This document shows, piece after piece, positions 44,384-53,835 of a DNA stretch of 64,000 nucleotides. A program made the position numbers and the translations under genes. Source of the stretch: Actinokineospora diospyrosa (lineage in GTDB: Bacteria; Actinomycetota; Actinomycetes; Mycobacteriales; Pseudonocardiaceae); the NCBI RefSeq assembly GCF_024171925.1, contig NZ_JAMTCO010000015.1:186001-250000 (forward strand), in the 5' to 3' direction. Under the pieces are notes generated by a model that worked only from the letters and a program-made list of their open reading frames with translations, made no database searches and had not been told where the DNA came from. Position 1 is the first letter of the stretch; every line of letters begins with the position of its first letter.

Positions 44384-46599
44384 GACGATCTCCGCAGCAT
44401 TCGGGTGACACCGGCGGCGACGGTGGTGGCGAGGATCCAGCCGAGGGCGATGAACACCGCCGAGATCCACTGGGACGGCCCGTCCACCGTCCACTTGTTC
44501 TTGTGCCCGAAGTCCACGATGGGCACCAGGAGGTCCAATGTGTACAGAACCGGGTTCCACCTGAGGTGGTCGTCGGTGTTCGCCTCGGGCGGCTCGGGGA
44601 TCACCGAGAACCACAGCGTCCCCAAGACTAGGAACCCGAACAACCACGCCAGCGCCCGCGTCGGCCGGTAGCCGTACCCGACCATCCACCGCTGCAGCCA
44701 GCTCCACAGCCGGATCCCCGGCGCCGCCAACCGGGCACCGTCGGCGAGGGCGTTGTAGCGGCGGCGTTGCTTCTCCACTAGAGCGGTGGCCGCGTGCTCC
44801 TCGTTGCCCGCCGCGCGCAGCATGTGCGCGAACTGCTCGTAGGGACCCGGGCGGTACACGTCGCGCATGCCCTCGCGCAGCCAGCGGAGGCGGCGTTCGA
44901 CTTCCTCGTCGTCGTCGAGTTCGACCGGGGTGGCCAGGGCGTCGTAGCGGAAGTCCTCGAGTTCGATCCGGCCTTGGGCGCGCCAGAACTTCTCGTTGTC
45001 GGCGAGGAAGGCGCAGCGGGCGTGCCGCAGGTCGATCCGGCCCTTGGGCGGCGCGGCGACGTCCAGGCGCAGTTCCTGGGTCTGGATGCCGAAGGCGTTG
45101 AGGGCGACCAGGTTGCGGCCGTTGCCCAGCTCCGAGCCGTGGAAGTTGGTCTCCCGCAGGATCTCCGCGCGCCGCATCCGGATCTCGCCGTGCGCGGAGA
45201 ACGGCACCTCGCCGTCGGCGCAGATCAGGTCGCGGCCGATGTGCGACACCCGCAGGTCCAGCGAGGGCTTCGGCGAGGAGTCGCGCGCGTAGCTGCCCGG
45301 CGCGATCAGCCTGCTGCCGCGCAGGTCGAGGTTGGCGCCGACCTTCGCCCCCGGCAGCAGCACCGAGCCGAACACCAGCAGCGAGCGCCCGTCGAGGTTG
45401 CCGCCGACGGAGAACCGGCGGCCCTCGACCGCGTCGCCGTACCGGTTGCTCAGCACCGCGCGGTCGAACAGCACGCTGCCCTGGACCTTCACGTCCACCA
45501 GCCGGATCTGCCCGGCCACCCGCGCGTCCCTGGCGTCGATCCCGCCGCGGACCTCGGTGCCGTCCAGGTGCAGCGCCCGGTCCGGGTACGGCCCCGGTTG
45601 TCGCGGTCCGGACCCGACCTGCTCGACGAAGGTCTCCTGCCCGCCGGACAGGTCGACCCGCGCGTGCGAGAGCCGCAGGGACCCGCCGATGTGGGCGTTG
45701 ACGATGCGCACGGTGCCGGTGCTGCTGAAGTCCCGGTCGAGGTTCACGTTGCCGTCCACCCGCGACCGGTCGGCGACGAGGGTGGCGTTGGGGTCGAAGA
45801 ACGGGTCGTCCGGCGGGACCGGGCGGGAGTGCTCGGTGCGCGGGGTGAGCTTGGCGCCGCGCAGGGAGAAGTCGCTGTCAACGCGGACGCTGGGGAGGAA
45901 GAGTTGGCCGTCGCAGCGGAACGGGGTGCCGGTGCGCGGGTCGACCGTCAGGTGCAGGTTGCCGCCGACCTGCAGGCCGTTGCCGTTCATGGCGATACCG
46001 CGCGGGTTGTCCAAGTGGGCGCCGGAGAAGTTGAGGTTGCCGCCGCTGCGCAGGCCGGGGATGCGGACCTCCCCGCGCGCGACCAGGTTCGGTGCCAGCA
46101 ACGCACCCGCTAAGTGCAGCCGGTCGCCGTGTAAGGCGGGCCCCTTCGTCGGGGCGAGGGTGGCGCCGGATAGGACAAGAGTCCCGTGGATCTCACCGTC
46201 GGTCAGGTCGAGGGTGCCCGCGATGATGGTGCCGTCGACGAACTGCAGGTCGTTGTCGCTGCGCAGGTTGCGGCCCTGTAAGCCGGGCAGCCAGCAGTCG
46301 CGGAACTCGACCCCGGCCAACCGGGCTTGGCGCATGTCCGGCGGTTGCTCGAACCGGCAGCGGACGAACTCGAGCAGGTAAGGGAACTCCACCGCGCGCA
46401 GGTCGAGCGGCCCGACCAGGTAGCGGTCGCTGACGCTGACCACGGGAACCGTCGTGGGTCTGCGCCGCCGCAGGACCCCGCCGTTCTCCGGGTCGACCCG
46501 GCGCACGACCTCTACGGCCTGCATGACGGCCCACGCGGGTGGGTCGGGGGAGTGCGGGTCCAGCACACCCCCGACCTCGTCGGACTCGCGTCCAGCCAC
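44380..46599 (-). CDS. Large beta-helical membrane-associated protein
   Basis: 739 residues. About residues 55-560 form a long right-handed beta-helix-like series of short strands (DLRAVEF, LDLTDGEIHGTLVLSGATL, GNLNFSGAHL, GSLRLSHARV, GGNLDGRSLLVFGSVLLPGA, ANLDLRGSRL), somewhat like pentapeptide or bactofilin repeats. The last 110 residues hold two or three membrane spans (ALAWLFGFLVLGTLWFSVIP, WISAVFIALGWILATTVAAGV). Some databases label such proteins membrane-associated oxidoreductase, but I see no cofactor motif. Role unknown; coupled to the methyltransferase gene. Confidence 0.82.
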   Translation of the reverse strand: MAGRESDEVGGVLDPHSPDPPAWAVMQAVEVVRRVDPENGGVLRRRRPTTVPVVSVSDRYLVGPLDLRAVEFPYLLEFVRCRFEQPPDMRQARLAGVEFRDCWLPGLQGRNLRSDNDLQFVDGTIIAGTLDLTDGEIHGTLVLSGATLAPTKGPALHGDRLHLAGALLAPNLVARGEVRIPGLRSGGNLNFSGAHLDNPRGIAMNGNGLQVGGNLHLTVDPRTGTPFRCDGQLFLPSVRVDSDFSLRGAKLTPRTEHSRPVPPDDPFFDPNATLVADRSRVDGNVNLDRDFSSTGTVRIVNAHIGGSLRLSHARVDLSGGQETFVEQVGSGPRQPGPYPDRALHLDGTEVRGGIDARDARVAGQIRLVDVKVQGSVLFDRAVLSNRYGDAVEGRRFSVGGNLDGRSLLVFGSVLLPGAKVGANLDLRGSRLIAPGSYARDSSPKPSLDLRVSHIGRDLICADGEVPFSAHGEIRMRRAEILRETNFHGSELGNGRNLVALNAFGIQTQELRLDVAAPPKGRIDLRHARCAFLADNEKFWRAQGRIELEDFRYDALATPVELDDDEEVERRLRWLREGMRDVYRPGPYEQFAHMLRAAGNEEHAATALVEKQRRRYNALADGARLAAPGIRLWSWLQRWMVGYGYRPTRALAWLFGFLVLGTLWFSVIPEPPEANTDDHLRWNPVLYTLDLLVPIVDFGHKNKWTVDGPSQWISAVFIALGWILATTVAAGVTRMLRRSS

Positions 46600-46655
46600 G
46601 GCAACCCCCTCCCCAAGGGTTGAACGCTCGCCGGTGACGCTTAGTTCCCGCGGGA

Positions 46656-47405
46656 TTACTCCGAGCGGCTGATCGGATCCAACACCCGGGCGAGGAAGGT
46701 CTTGGTCCGCTCCTGCTGCGGCGCCGCGATCACCTGCGACGGCGGGCCCTGCTCGACCACGACGCCACCGTCCATGAACAGGACCTTGTCGGCGACCTCG
46801 CGGGCGAACTGCATCTCGTGCGTGACCACCAGCATCGTCATGCCCTCGTCGGCGAGCCTGCGCATCACCCCGAGCACCTCCCCGACCAGTTCGGGGTCGA
46901 GCGCGGAGGTGGGCTCGTCGAACAGCATGACCTCGGGCCCCATGGACAGCGCCCGGGCGATGGCCACCCGCTGCTGCTGACCGCCGGAGAGCTGGGCGGG
47001 GTAGGACTTGGCCTTGTCGGCCACGCCCACCTTCTCCAGGTTCTCTATGGCTACCCGCTGCGCCTCGGCCTTGTCCCGCTTAAGCACCTTGCGCTGGGCG
47101 ATAGTGAGGTTGTCCAGCACGGTTAGGTGCTGGAACAGGTTGAACTGCTGGAACACCATGCCCACCCGGCGGCGGGCAGCGTCGATGTCGCAATCGCGGT
47201 CGGTGATCTCAACGCCGTTGACCACGATCTTGCCGCTGTTGGGCTGTTCGAGCAGGTTGACGCAACGCAGCAAGGTGGACTTACCGGAGCCGGACGGCCC
47301 GATGACGCAGACAACCTCACCGGACTCAACGGTCGCGTCGATGCCCTTGAGCACCTCTAGGGTGCCGAACGACTTGTGCAGGCCGTCGATCTGGACAGCG
47401 CTCAT
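46656..47405 (-). CDS. Polar amino acid ABC transporter ATPase (GlnQ-like)
   Basis: 249 residues. Walker A GPSGSGKS at 36-43, LSGGQQQR signature near residue 139, Walker [13 protein letters not shown] near 158 and H-loop VVTHEMQFA. It drives import of a polar amino acid (glutamine/glutamate type). It is last in the operon after the permease gene (8 bp downstream of it). Confidence 0.95.
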   Translation of the reverse strand: MSAVQIDGLHKSFGTLEVLKGIDATVESGEVVCVIGPSGSGKSTLLRCVNLLEQPNSGKIVVNGVEITDRDCDIDAARRRVGMVFQQFNLFQHLTVLDNLTIAQRKVLKRDKAEAQRVAIENLEKVGVADKAKSYPAQLSGGQQQRVAIARALSMGPEVMLFDEPTSALDPELVGEVLGVMRRLADEGMTMLVVTHEMQFAREVADKVLFMDGGVVVEQGPPSQVIAAPQQERTKTFLARVLDPISRSE

Positions 47406-47412
47406 CGGGGGC

Positions 47413-48216
47413 TCACCTGGCCTTCTGTTGCTGGGCTTCCAGCCGCCGCACCACGTAGCCCAGCGGCAGGGTGATCACCAGGTAGGCGGCACCGGCCAGG
47501 ATCAGCGGGGTGGAGTCGGCGTACTCGGTCGCCAGGTCGCCGCCGAACTTCGACAGCTCGGTGGTCAGCGAGGTCACGCCGAGCACGAACACCAGCGAGG
47601 AGTCCTTGAACAGCAGGATCAGCTCGTTGGTCAGCGGCGGGATCACGATCCGCAGCGCCTGCGGGATGACGATCGACACCATCGCCCTGGTGTGCGACAT
47701 GCCCAGCGAGCGGGCCGCCTCCATCTGCCCGCGCGGCACCGCCTGGATGCCCGCCCGGAAGGTCTCCGCCATGTAGGCCGAGGCGACCAGGCCGAGCGCG
47801 ACGGCGACCGTGCCGTACTGGTCGAACGGGAACTTCAGACCGGGGAAGGCCACCGGCAGGCCGAACCCGAAGATGAGGAAGACGACCAGGGCGGGCAGCC
47901 CGCGGAAGACCTCGATGTAGGCCAGCGCGAAGCCCCGGTACACCGCGATCGACGACAGCCGGGCCAGCGCGACGACGAGGCCGAGGATGAACCCGACCAC
48001 GTAGGCCGACAGCGTGTAGATGACGGTGTTCTTGAGCGCGATGGTGATGAGCTCCGGGAACGCCTCCTTCGCCACGTCGAGGTCGGCGAAGTTCTCCACC
48101 ACCGCTTTCCAGTCGGCGGAGAGGGCGATGAAGAGCACCGCGGCGGCGAAGATCGCGTACTGCACGCCGCGGCTGACCTGCTGGCGCTTGCGCGGGCTGA
48201 GGCGGGCCCGGGTCAC
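47413..48216 (-). CDS. Polar amino acid ABC transporter permease (GlnP-like)
   Basis: 267 residues with about five membrane spans and the permease EAA loop ([29 protein letters not shown]). GTG 48216 has GAGGTGGG upstream. GTG 48243, which overlaps the stop of the binding-protein gene (GTGA), would add nine residues and is the alternative. It pairs with the GlnQ and GlnH-like genes. Confidence 0.94.
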   Translation of the reverse strand: MTRARLSPRKRQQVSRGVQYAIFAAAVLFIALSADWKAVVENFADLDVAKEAFPELITIALKNTVIYTLSAYVVGFILGLVVALARLSSIAVYRGFALAYIEVFRGLPALVVFLIFGFGLPVAFPGLKFPFDQYGTVAVALGLVASAYMAETFRAGIQAVPRGQMEAARSLGMSHTRAMVSIVIPQALRIVIPPLTNELILLFKDSSLVFVLGVTSLTTELSKFGGDLATEYADSTPLILAGAAYLVITLPLGYVVRRLEAQQQKAR

Positions 48217-48239
48217 CGGGCCCACCTCTTGGCCGTGGC

Positions 48240-49079
48240 TCACTTGCCCGATGGGGTCGACTTGGGCTTGGAGCCCATCCACTGCTCGTACGACTTGGCC
48301 CAGGTGCCGTCCTTGATGGCGGCGTCGAGCGCGTCGTTGAGGGTCTTGAGCAGCTCGGGGTTGCCGCCCTTCTTCACCGCGATGCCGTACTGCGCGCCGG
48401 TCTCGATCTCCGCGCCGACCTCGTACTTGTCGCCGAGGCCCTGCTTCTTGAGCCACTCGTTGACCACGGGCAGGTCCTGCAGCACCGCGTCGACCTGACC
48501 CGCCTGGTAGGCCTGCAGCTGCTTGCCGGAGTCCTCGAACTCGACCGGCGTGAAGCCCTTCTCGGTGGCGTAGTCGAGGCTGGTGGTGCCGCGCTGCACG
48601 CCGAGCTTCTTGTCCTTGAGCTGGTCGAGGCTGGTGATCCCGGAGCCCTTGGGCACCATCAGCGCGATGACCTCGTCGAAGTACGGGTTGGTGAAGTCGA
48701 GGTTCTGCTTGCGCTCGTCGGTGATCGTCATACCGGCGGCGGCGACGTCGCACTTGCCCGAGTTCAGCGCGGCACCGCTCTTGATGACGTCGAACTGGAT
48801 GTCGACGATCTCCTGGGTGACGCCGAGCTTCTTGGCCGCGAGGTCGACCATGTCGACGTCGAAGCCGACCGTCTTGTCGCCCTGCTTGAACTGGAACGGC
48901 GGGTACGGCAGGTTCGTGCAGGTCTTGATCTTGCCTGCCTCGACGAGCTTGACCCCGTTGGCCGCGGTGTTGCCGCCGCTGGAACCGGTGGAGCCGCCGT
49001 CGGAGCTGCCGCAGGCCGCGACCGCGAGTACCAGCGCGGGCAGCAGGGCGAGCACCTTCAGCTTGGATCGACGCGCCAC
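48240..49079 (-). CDS. Amino acid ABC transporter substrate-binding lipoprotein (GlnH-like)
   Basis: 279 residues. A lipoprotein signal peptide ends LAVAAC with the lipid-anchored Cys at residue 23, then a Ser/Gly linker. The SBP_bac_3 fold shows TCTNLPYPPFQFKQGDKTVGFDVDMVDLAAKKLG and AAAGMTITDERKQNLDFTNPYFDEVIALMV. GTG 49079 has AGGAG upstream; the ATG 49094 is part of the ribosome region. It is first gene of the importer operon; a glutamine, glutamate or polar amino acid ligand is expected. Confidence 0.94.
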   Translation of the reverse strand: MARRSKLKVLALLPALVLAVAACGSSDGGSTGSSGGNTAANGVKLVEAGKIKTCTNLPYPPFQFKQGDKTVGFDVDMVDLAAKKLGVTQEIVDIQFDVIKSGAALNSGKCDVAAAGMTITDERKQNLDFTNPYFDEVIALMVPKGSGITSLDQLKDKKLGVQRGTTSLDYATEKGFTPVEFEDSGKQLQAYQAGQVDAVLQDLPVVNEWLKKQGLGDKYEVGAEIETGAQYGIAVKKGGNPELLKTLNDALDAAIKDGTWAKSYEQWMGSKPKSTPSGK

Positions 49080-49377
49080 GGTGTCACTCCTCATTCATCT
49101 CAGGTGCGAGGTGGGACGCATACTGCCACTCGGTGCCGAAACTGTGCACTACTCGTCGGTTTGTCACATGTACGCATCCTATTTGTTGCGTAGACGAGAC
49201 GCCGGACGCAGTTTTTCCCGCTACCGGTGTTTCGAACCGCAAGATGCACGGCGATCAGGCCGTCCGGCCGGGGCCTGGGCAGCAGTGTGAGATCTCCCGT
49301 CGAGTCCTCATCGCAACAGATCACGAACTGTGGGCGCCAGGGGTGTTCGTCACCGGTTGCCACTACTCTTCCCGTAC
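49080..49377. other. Divergent promoter region, importer operon / ADP-ribosylglycohydrolase
   Basis: 298 bp with no gene. A TACTCT -10-like hexamer at 49364-49369 lies 8 bp before the GTG of the ADP-ribosylglycohydrolase, which has no ribosome site, so a leaderless transcript is likely. No operator was recognised. Confidence 0.45.
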
Positions 49378-50493
49378 GTGGACGGTGATCTGCCCTACGA
49401 GCGCGTGATTCCCGCCGACCGGTGGCTCGGCTCCCTGCTGGCTGGCGCGGTCGGCGACGCGTTAGGAGCGCCGATCGAGTTCCTCTCCATAGACGAGATC
49501 CGCGGCCGCTTCGGCGAGGCTGGCGCGACCGGCTATGAAGAGGCGTACGGCGGCCGTGGTCGGATCACCGACGACACGCAGATGACCCTCTTCACGCTAG
49601 AGGCGATGATCCGCGGTCACCTCGGTCGACGTCTCATGTTCTTCGAGCAGCAGCCCGCCTCGGTCATCCAGCACGCCTACCAGCGCTGGTACCACACGCA
49701 GGGCACCCCTTGGCACCAAGCGGGCGGCTCTTACGCGATGGAGGCCGAGCCCGACGGTTGGCTCATCCGCGAGCGTGGGCTCTACCACCGCCGCGCGCCC
49801 GGGGCGACGGTCCTTACAGCGCTCAAGGGCTTCGCTGCGGGAGCTGACAGGGGCACTCTGTCCCACCGCATCAACGACTCGAAGGGCTGCGGCGCCGTCA
49901 TGCGTGCAGCGCCGTGCGCGCTGTGGTCGGAAGACCCGCTCGACGCCTTCGTCGTCGCGGCCCAGTCCGGGGCTCTTACCCACGGCCACCCCAGCGGCTA
50001 CCTCACCGCGGGCGCGCTCGCCTTCATGGTGCACCGCCTGCTCGACGGCACCGACCTGCCGACCGCGCTAACCGAGGTCCGGGCCGAGCTGGTGACCTGG
50101 GAGGAGTCCGCCGAGACCGTGGCCGCCCTCGACGACGCGGTCGACCTGGCCGGTCGGGGTCGACCGACCCCGGAGACGCTGGCCAAGCTCGGCGGCGGCT
50201 GGGTCGGCGAGGAGGCGCTGGCCATCGGGGTGTGCGCGGCGCTGGTGTCCAACACCCTGCCCGAGGGGCTGCTGCTGGCGGTCAACCACTCCGGCGACAG
50301 CGACTCGACCGGCGCCATCTGCGGCAACCTGCTCGGCGCCGTGCACGGGGTCGAGCAGCTGCCCGACGAGTGGCTCGCCGGGCTGGAGCTGCGCGAGGTC
50401 ATCGAGGAGCTGGGCCGCGACGCGCTGATCGAGTTCAGCCCGACCAACTCGCTGGCGGAGCCGGGCTGGCGGGAGCGCTACCCGGCCTGGTGA
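49378..50493 (+). CDS. ADP-ribosylglycohydrolase family protein (DraG/ARH-like)
   Basis: 371 residues from GTG 49378. Metal-binding motifs are GSLLAGAVGDALGAPIEF at the N-terminus, ITDDTQMTLFTLEAM, and the C-terminal NHSGDSDSTGAICGNLLGA. These enzymes remove ADP-ribose from proteins or nucleic acids. GTG 49330 is a possible longer start. It precedes the type VII toxin locus on the same strand, but 78 bp separate them; any link is speculative. Confidence 0.92.
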   Translation: MDGDLPYERVIPADRWLGSLLAGAVGDALGAPIEFLSIDEIRGRFGEAGATGYEEAYGGRGRITDDTQMTLFTLEAMIRGHLGRRLMFFEQQPASVIQHAYQRWYHTQGTPWHQAGGSYAMEAEPDGWLIRERGLYHRRAPGATVLTALKGFAAGADRGTLSHRINDSKGCGAVMRAAPCALWSEDPLDAFVVAAQSGALTHGHPSGYLTAGALAFMVHRLLDGTDLPTALTEVRAELVTWEESAETVAALDDAVDLAGRGRPTPETLAKLGGGWVGEEALAIGVCAALVSNTLPEGLLLAVNHSGDSDSTGAICGNLLGAVHGVEQLPDEWLAGLELREVIEELGRDALIEFSPTNSLAEPGWRERYPAW

Positions 50494-50571
50494 GTGGTGG
50501 CGAAAGACTGACAAGCGGGGCACCTTCGTGGACACTGGCCGCGCAGCAGGACCGAGCAAGCGGGAGCACGC

Positions 50572-51120
50572 GTGAGCCAGCCGGCATTCGGCGGAGACGG
50601 ATTCCAGACCGAACAAGAGCTGCGCCGCTGGTCGGCCGACGTCGCAGCCAGGGCGGAGCGCTACCAGGCGATGCAGGCGGAGGTCGCCAGAGTGGCGGTC
50701 ACCGAGTCCTCGCGCGACGACCTGGTGGTGGTGACCGTTGACGCTACCGGCGCGGTGACCGACCTGGTGATCAGCGACCGGGCGGGTGAGTTGCCCGGCG
50801 CCGAGATCTCGGCGTTGGTCCTGACCACCATGCGTAAGGCCCAATCCCGGATCACCGGCGAGGTCGCCGAAGTCATGGAGCGCACCGTCGGGGACGACCC
50901 GCAGACGGTCGCCGCGGTGGTCGGGTCCTATAGGGAGAGGTTCCCGGAACCGGAGCCCGACGCGGAACGTCCAACCGCGAGCACCGTCGACGAGATGCGC
51001 CTGGGGCGGGTCGACGACGGTGAGGAGGCCCTCCGACCACCACCGACCCGCACGAACCGCCCAAGCCGTGATGACGACGACCCGGATGACGACTGGGGCG
51101 GATCCTCCATCCTGCGCTGA
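50572..51120 (+). CDS. YbaB/EbfC-family nucleoid-associated protein
   Basis: 182 residues. The central YbaB fold is RYQAMQAEVARVAVTESSRDDLVVVTVDATGAVTDLVISDRAGELPGAEISALVLTTMRKAQSRI. The C-terminus is acidic and Pro-rich. YbaB/EbfC-like genes commonly start type VII substrate clusters in Pseudonocardiales. GTG 50572 has GGGAG. It is first gene of the toxin locus. Confidence 0.88.
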   Translation: MSQPAFGGDGFQTEQELRRWSADVAARAERYQAMQAEVARVAVTESSRDDLVVVTVDATGAVTDLVISDRAGELPGAEISALVLTTMRKAQSRITGEVAEVMERTVGDDPQTVAAVVGSYRERFPEPEPDAERPTASTVDEMRLGRVDDGEEALRPPPTRTNRPSRDDDDPDDDWGGSSILR

Positions 51121-51134
51121 GAAGGAGTCCCACG

Positions 51135-51443
51135 GTGCCCGACGGATACGGCGTACTCATCGATGAGCTCGGCGCGCACGCCGGTCGCCTCGACGCCCTC
51201 AACGACCGGTTGGAGCAGGCGCTCGACGCCGCCAACCAGGTGCACCTCGGCAGCGACGCGTATGGCGTGATCTGCCAGTTCTTCGTGCCGATCGTGCAGG
51301 CCGTCAGCCAGCCCGCCGTCGACTCGATCCGCGAGGCGAGCACCACCATGGACGCCACCGCGGGCGGGGTCCGCGAGACCGCCGGGTCCTACGGCAACAC
51401 CGAGCGCGCCAACACCCAGCCCTTCTCCGGCGGTGCCCGGTGA
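51135..51443 (+). CDS. Type VII secretion target, ESAT-6/EspC-like
   Basis: 102 residues, two helices separated by a short turn (GVLIDELGAHAGRLDALNDRLEQALDAANQVHL and AVDSIREASTTMDATAGGVRETAGSY), as in EspC/ESX-associated proteins. GTG 51135 has GAAGGAG upstream. Its stop overlaps the next start (GTGA), so it is coupled to the large substrate gene and probably co-secreted as a chaperone. Confidence 0.82.
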   Translation: MPDGYGVLIDELGAHAGRLDALNDRLEQALDAANQVHLGSDAYGVICQFFVPIVQAVSQPAVDSIREASTTMDATAGGVRETAGSYGNTERANTQPFSGGAR

Positions 51444-53398
51444 CCAACCCCTTAGTCGCCGCGCGCGAGGACTCCACCAAGAGCTACACCGGCATCGGGC
51501 TGGTCGAGTCCGCCGCCGACATCTACAACGGCGTGCAGAACGGGTCCTGGGTCGAGGGCGGCCTCGGCGCGCTCGGCGGCGGCCTGGAGGTGCTGTCGCT
51601 CGCGCTCGACCCGATCGGCACCCTCGGCCAGTACGCGATCTCGTGGGTCATCGAGCACGTCAAGCCGTTGCGCGACGCGCTGAACTGGCTCGCTGGCGAC
51701 GCCGACCAGATCTCCGCGTACGCCCAGACCTGGAAGAACGTGTCCCAGGCGGTCGGCGCGGTCGCCACCGATTTCGGCACCGAGGTCAAGAACGGCACCT
51801 CCGCCTGGACCGGTCCGGCGGCGGACACCTATAGGTCGAACACGGCGGCGCAAGGCCAGCACATCACGGCCGCAGCGAGCGGCGCCGGGACGATCGGCAC
51901 CGTCGTCGAGGTGGTCGGTGCCCTGGTCGGCGTGGTCCGCGGGATCGTGCGCGACCTGGTCGCCGAGTGCATCTCCACGCTGCTGCTGCGCTTGCCGCAG
52001 TGGCTGGCCGAGGCCGGTTTGACGTTGGGTCTGGCCACGCCGCACATCGTCGCGTCGGTCGGCGCGCTGATCGCCAAGTGGGTCGGGCGGATCACCGACG
52101 TGATCACCAAGCTGATCCGGTCGGTCGAGAAGCTGCGGCCGATCCTGGCGAAGCTGGGCGAGATCTGGGAGGCGATCAAGTCGGGTCTGCGCGGCCTGCG
52201 CACCACCCCGCGCGGTGCCGACACGCCCAACGCGCCCGACATGGTCCGCAGCACCCCTGCTCCGGTAGACCCTCCGTCGACGACCGGGCAACCGGATCTG
52301 CCGACACAAGCGACGCCTAACGCGCCGTCGACCTCGACGGCCCCGAGTGGATCGTCCACTCCGACCACGAGCACCAGCAGCGCGCCTCCTACGCCGTCTA
52401 CTACTACGGCACCCAGCGGGACATCGTCACCCTCGACCACGCCGTCGTCGGTTACGCCTACGGTCACGCCGTCCTCGTCGACAGTGCCCAGCGGATCCAC
52501 GGTTCCCAGCAGCTCCACCGTTCCCGGTAGCTCTACCGTGCCCAGCGGCTCGACGGTGCCTAGCGGGTCCACGGTTCCCAGTGGCTCCTCGGCCACCCCC
52601 ACTACCGGTGGTGGCGGCGGTGGGACCCCGCCGGTGAAGCCGACGACGCCGGGATCGTCTGGGCCGCACTGGACTGACACCGTGCGCGGCAAGTTCACCG
52701 ACGCCGAGTGGGCCGACTTCAAGAAGGCGATGGACAAGCTCGGCGCCGACCCGAAGGCGGGCGACGTACCGGGGTCCGGGCAGCTGACGCCGCACGAGCG
52801 GGACCTGATGGCGCGCGCGATGAAGGAGGTCGAGGTCACCAACGGCACGCTGATGCAGAAGGTGATCCCGGACGCCGATGTCGCCAACTACATCAACGGC
52901 AAGTACACCGAGGTGGGGGGCTTCGTCGCACGCCACCAGGACGCCGGTGTGCTCAACACGCCCGCCGACCTGATCAACGGCAACCGGCTCGACTACGTCG
53001 GCACGCCTTACGACGTCTCCCAGCCCACCATCCACACCATCGAGTTCCCCGCGTCCGACGCGTCGCTCTATAGGACGCCAGTCGGTGCGCCCTCGATGGA
53101 CCCGTCGGTGCCCGGTGGCCTTGGCGCGACCGACCCGAGGGTGCTCGCCGCGCGCGACGACATGATCCACGCGGTGGAGAACGCGGGCGTCAACCCGGAC
53201 CGGTACAGCCCGTCGATCAACCAGTGGCCTTACACCGGAGCCGGGGTCACTGCGCACCCGACGATGGGTGTGCCGGAGTTCCAGATGAGCAGCCGGATGC
53301 CGATCCCCGACGGCGCGACCATCAACCAGTTCGACGCGGCGGGCAACAAGACCGTCGTGGCTGTGTATGACAGTGTGCTCGGGTGGGTGAAGCCCTGA
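51440..53398 (+). CDS. Putative type VII polymorphic toxin with new C-terminal domain
   Basis: 652 residues. The N-terminal helical, WXG-like region contains WTGPAADTYRS near residue 123. A hydrophobic stretch (about 145-215) is followed by a Ser/Thr/Pro linker (about 265-400) with at least seven STVPSGS-type repeats. The C-terminal domain (about 409-652) is duplicated as a stand-alone gene at 53832-54461. This is the delivery-linker-effector layout of a polymorphic toxin. Conserved C-terminal residues include RLDY, HTxEF, GAP, WPxTG and PE. The activity is unknown. Confidence 0.75.
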   Translation: MTNPLVAAREDSTKSYTGIGLVESAADIYNGVQNGSWVEGGLGALGGGLEVLSLALDPIGTLGQYAISWVIEHVKPLRDALNWLAGDADQISAYAQTWKNVSQAVGAVATDFGTEVKNGTSAWTGPAADTYRSNTAAQGQHITAAASGAGTIGTVVEVVGALVGVVRGIVRDLVAECISTLLLRLPQWLAEAGLTLGLATPHIVASVGALIAKWVGRITDVITKLIRSVEKLRPILAKLGEIWEAIKSGLRGLRTTPRGADTPNAPDMVRSTPAPVDPPSTTGQPDLPTQATPNAPSTSTAPSGSSTPTTSTSSAPPTPSTTTAPSGTSSPSTTPSSVTPTVTPSSSTVPSGSTVPSSSTVPGSSTVPSGSTVPSGSTVPSGSSATPTTGGGGGGTPPVKPTTPGSSGPHWTDTVRGKFTDAEWADFKKAMDKLGADPKAGDVPGSGQLTPHERDLMARAMKEVEVTNGTLMQKVIPDADVANYINGKYTEVGGFVARHQDAGVLNTPADLINGNRLDYVGTPYDVSQPTIHTIEFPASDASLYRTPVGAPSMDPSVPGGLGATDPRVLAARDDMIHAVENAGVNPDRYSPSINQWPYTGAGVTAHPTMGVPEFQMSSRMPIPDGATINQFDAAGNKTVVAVYDSVLGWVKP

Positions 53399-53835
53399 TG
53401 ACGTACACCGGACCACGCTCCGGGGAGTTCGCGGTGGTGCGCGGGGTGACGCACCCGTGCACCTTCTCGCCGAACAACGACCGGGTCGTGCTCAAGACCA
53501 AGCAGGTCGACAACCCGGACGCGACCCTGTTCTCCTGGCACGACCGCTACGGCGGCTGGGTCGCCGACCTGACCTCGGCCGACTGCGACCGGGTGTACTC
53601 GGCCAGGTCGTACGGCAAGTGGCAGGGCCACCGGGTGGCCATCGAGTCCGTTGTGGACGGCGTCGCCGCGGTCACCTACGCCGACTCGAACGGCGGCTGG
53701 GCCGCGGAGCACGGCTTCACCGAGGTCGACCGGTACGAGTACCGCAGGGACGTGCCCGCCGCCGAGCTCGGCGACGTGCACGAGGAGCAGCGGGACCTGG
53801 GGTTCGCCCGGTGGCGGGAGCGGACGTTCGGGTGA
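53398..53835 (+). CDS. Putative immunity protein 1
   Basis: 145 residues, soluble, strand-rich, with no known family. It overlaps the toxin gene stop by one base (TGATG) and its own stop overlaps the next start (GTGA). It is a paralogue of 54458-54877: both start MTYxxPR(S/T)G, share a GH pair, an A..GF..(V/I)D segment and an EL...E...DL.F..W ending. A small gene directly after a toxin that is duplicated together with a toxin domain is a typical immunity gene. Confidence 0.68.
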   Translation: MTYTGPRSGEFAVVRGVTHPCTFSPNNDRVVLKTKQVDNPDATLFSWHDRYGGWVADLTSADCDRVYSARSYGKWQGHRVAIESVVDGVAAVTYADSNGGWAAEHGFTEVDRYEYRRDVPAAELGDVHEEQRDLGFARWRERTFG

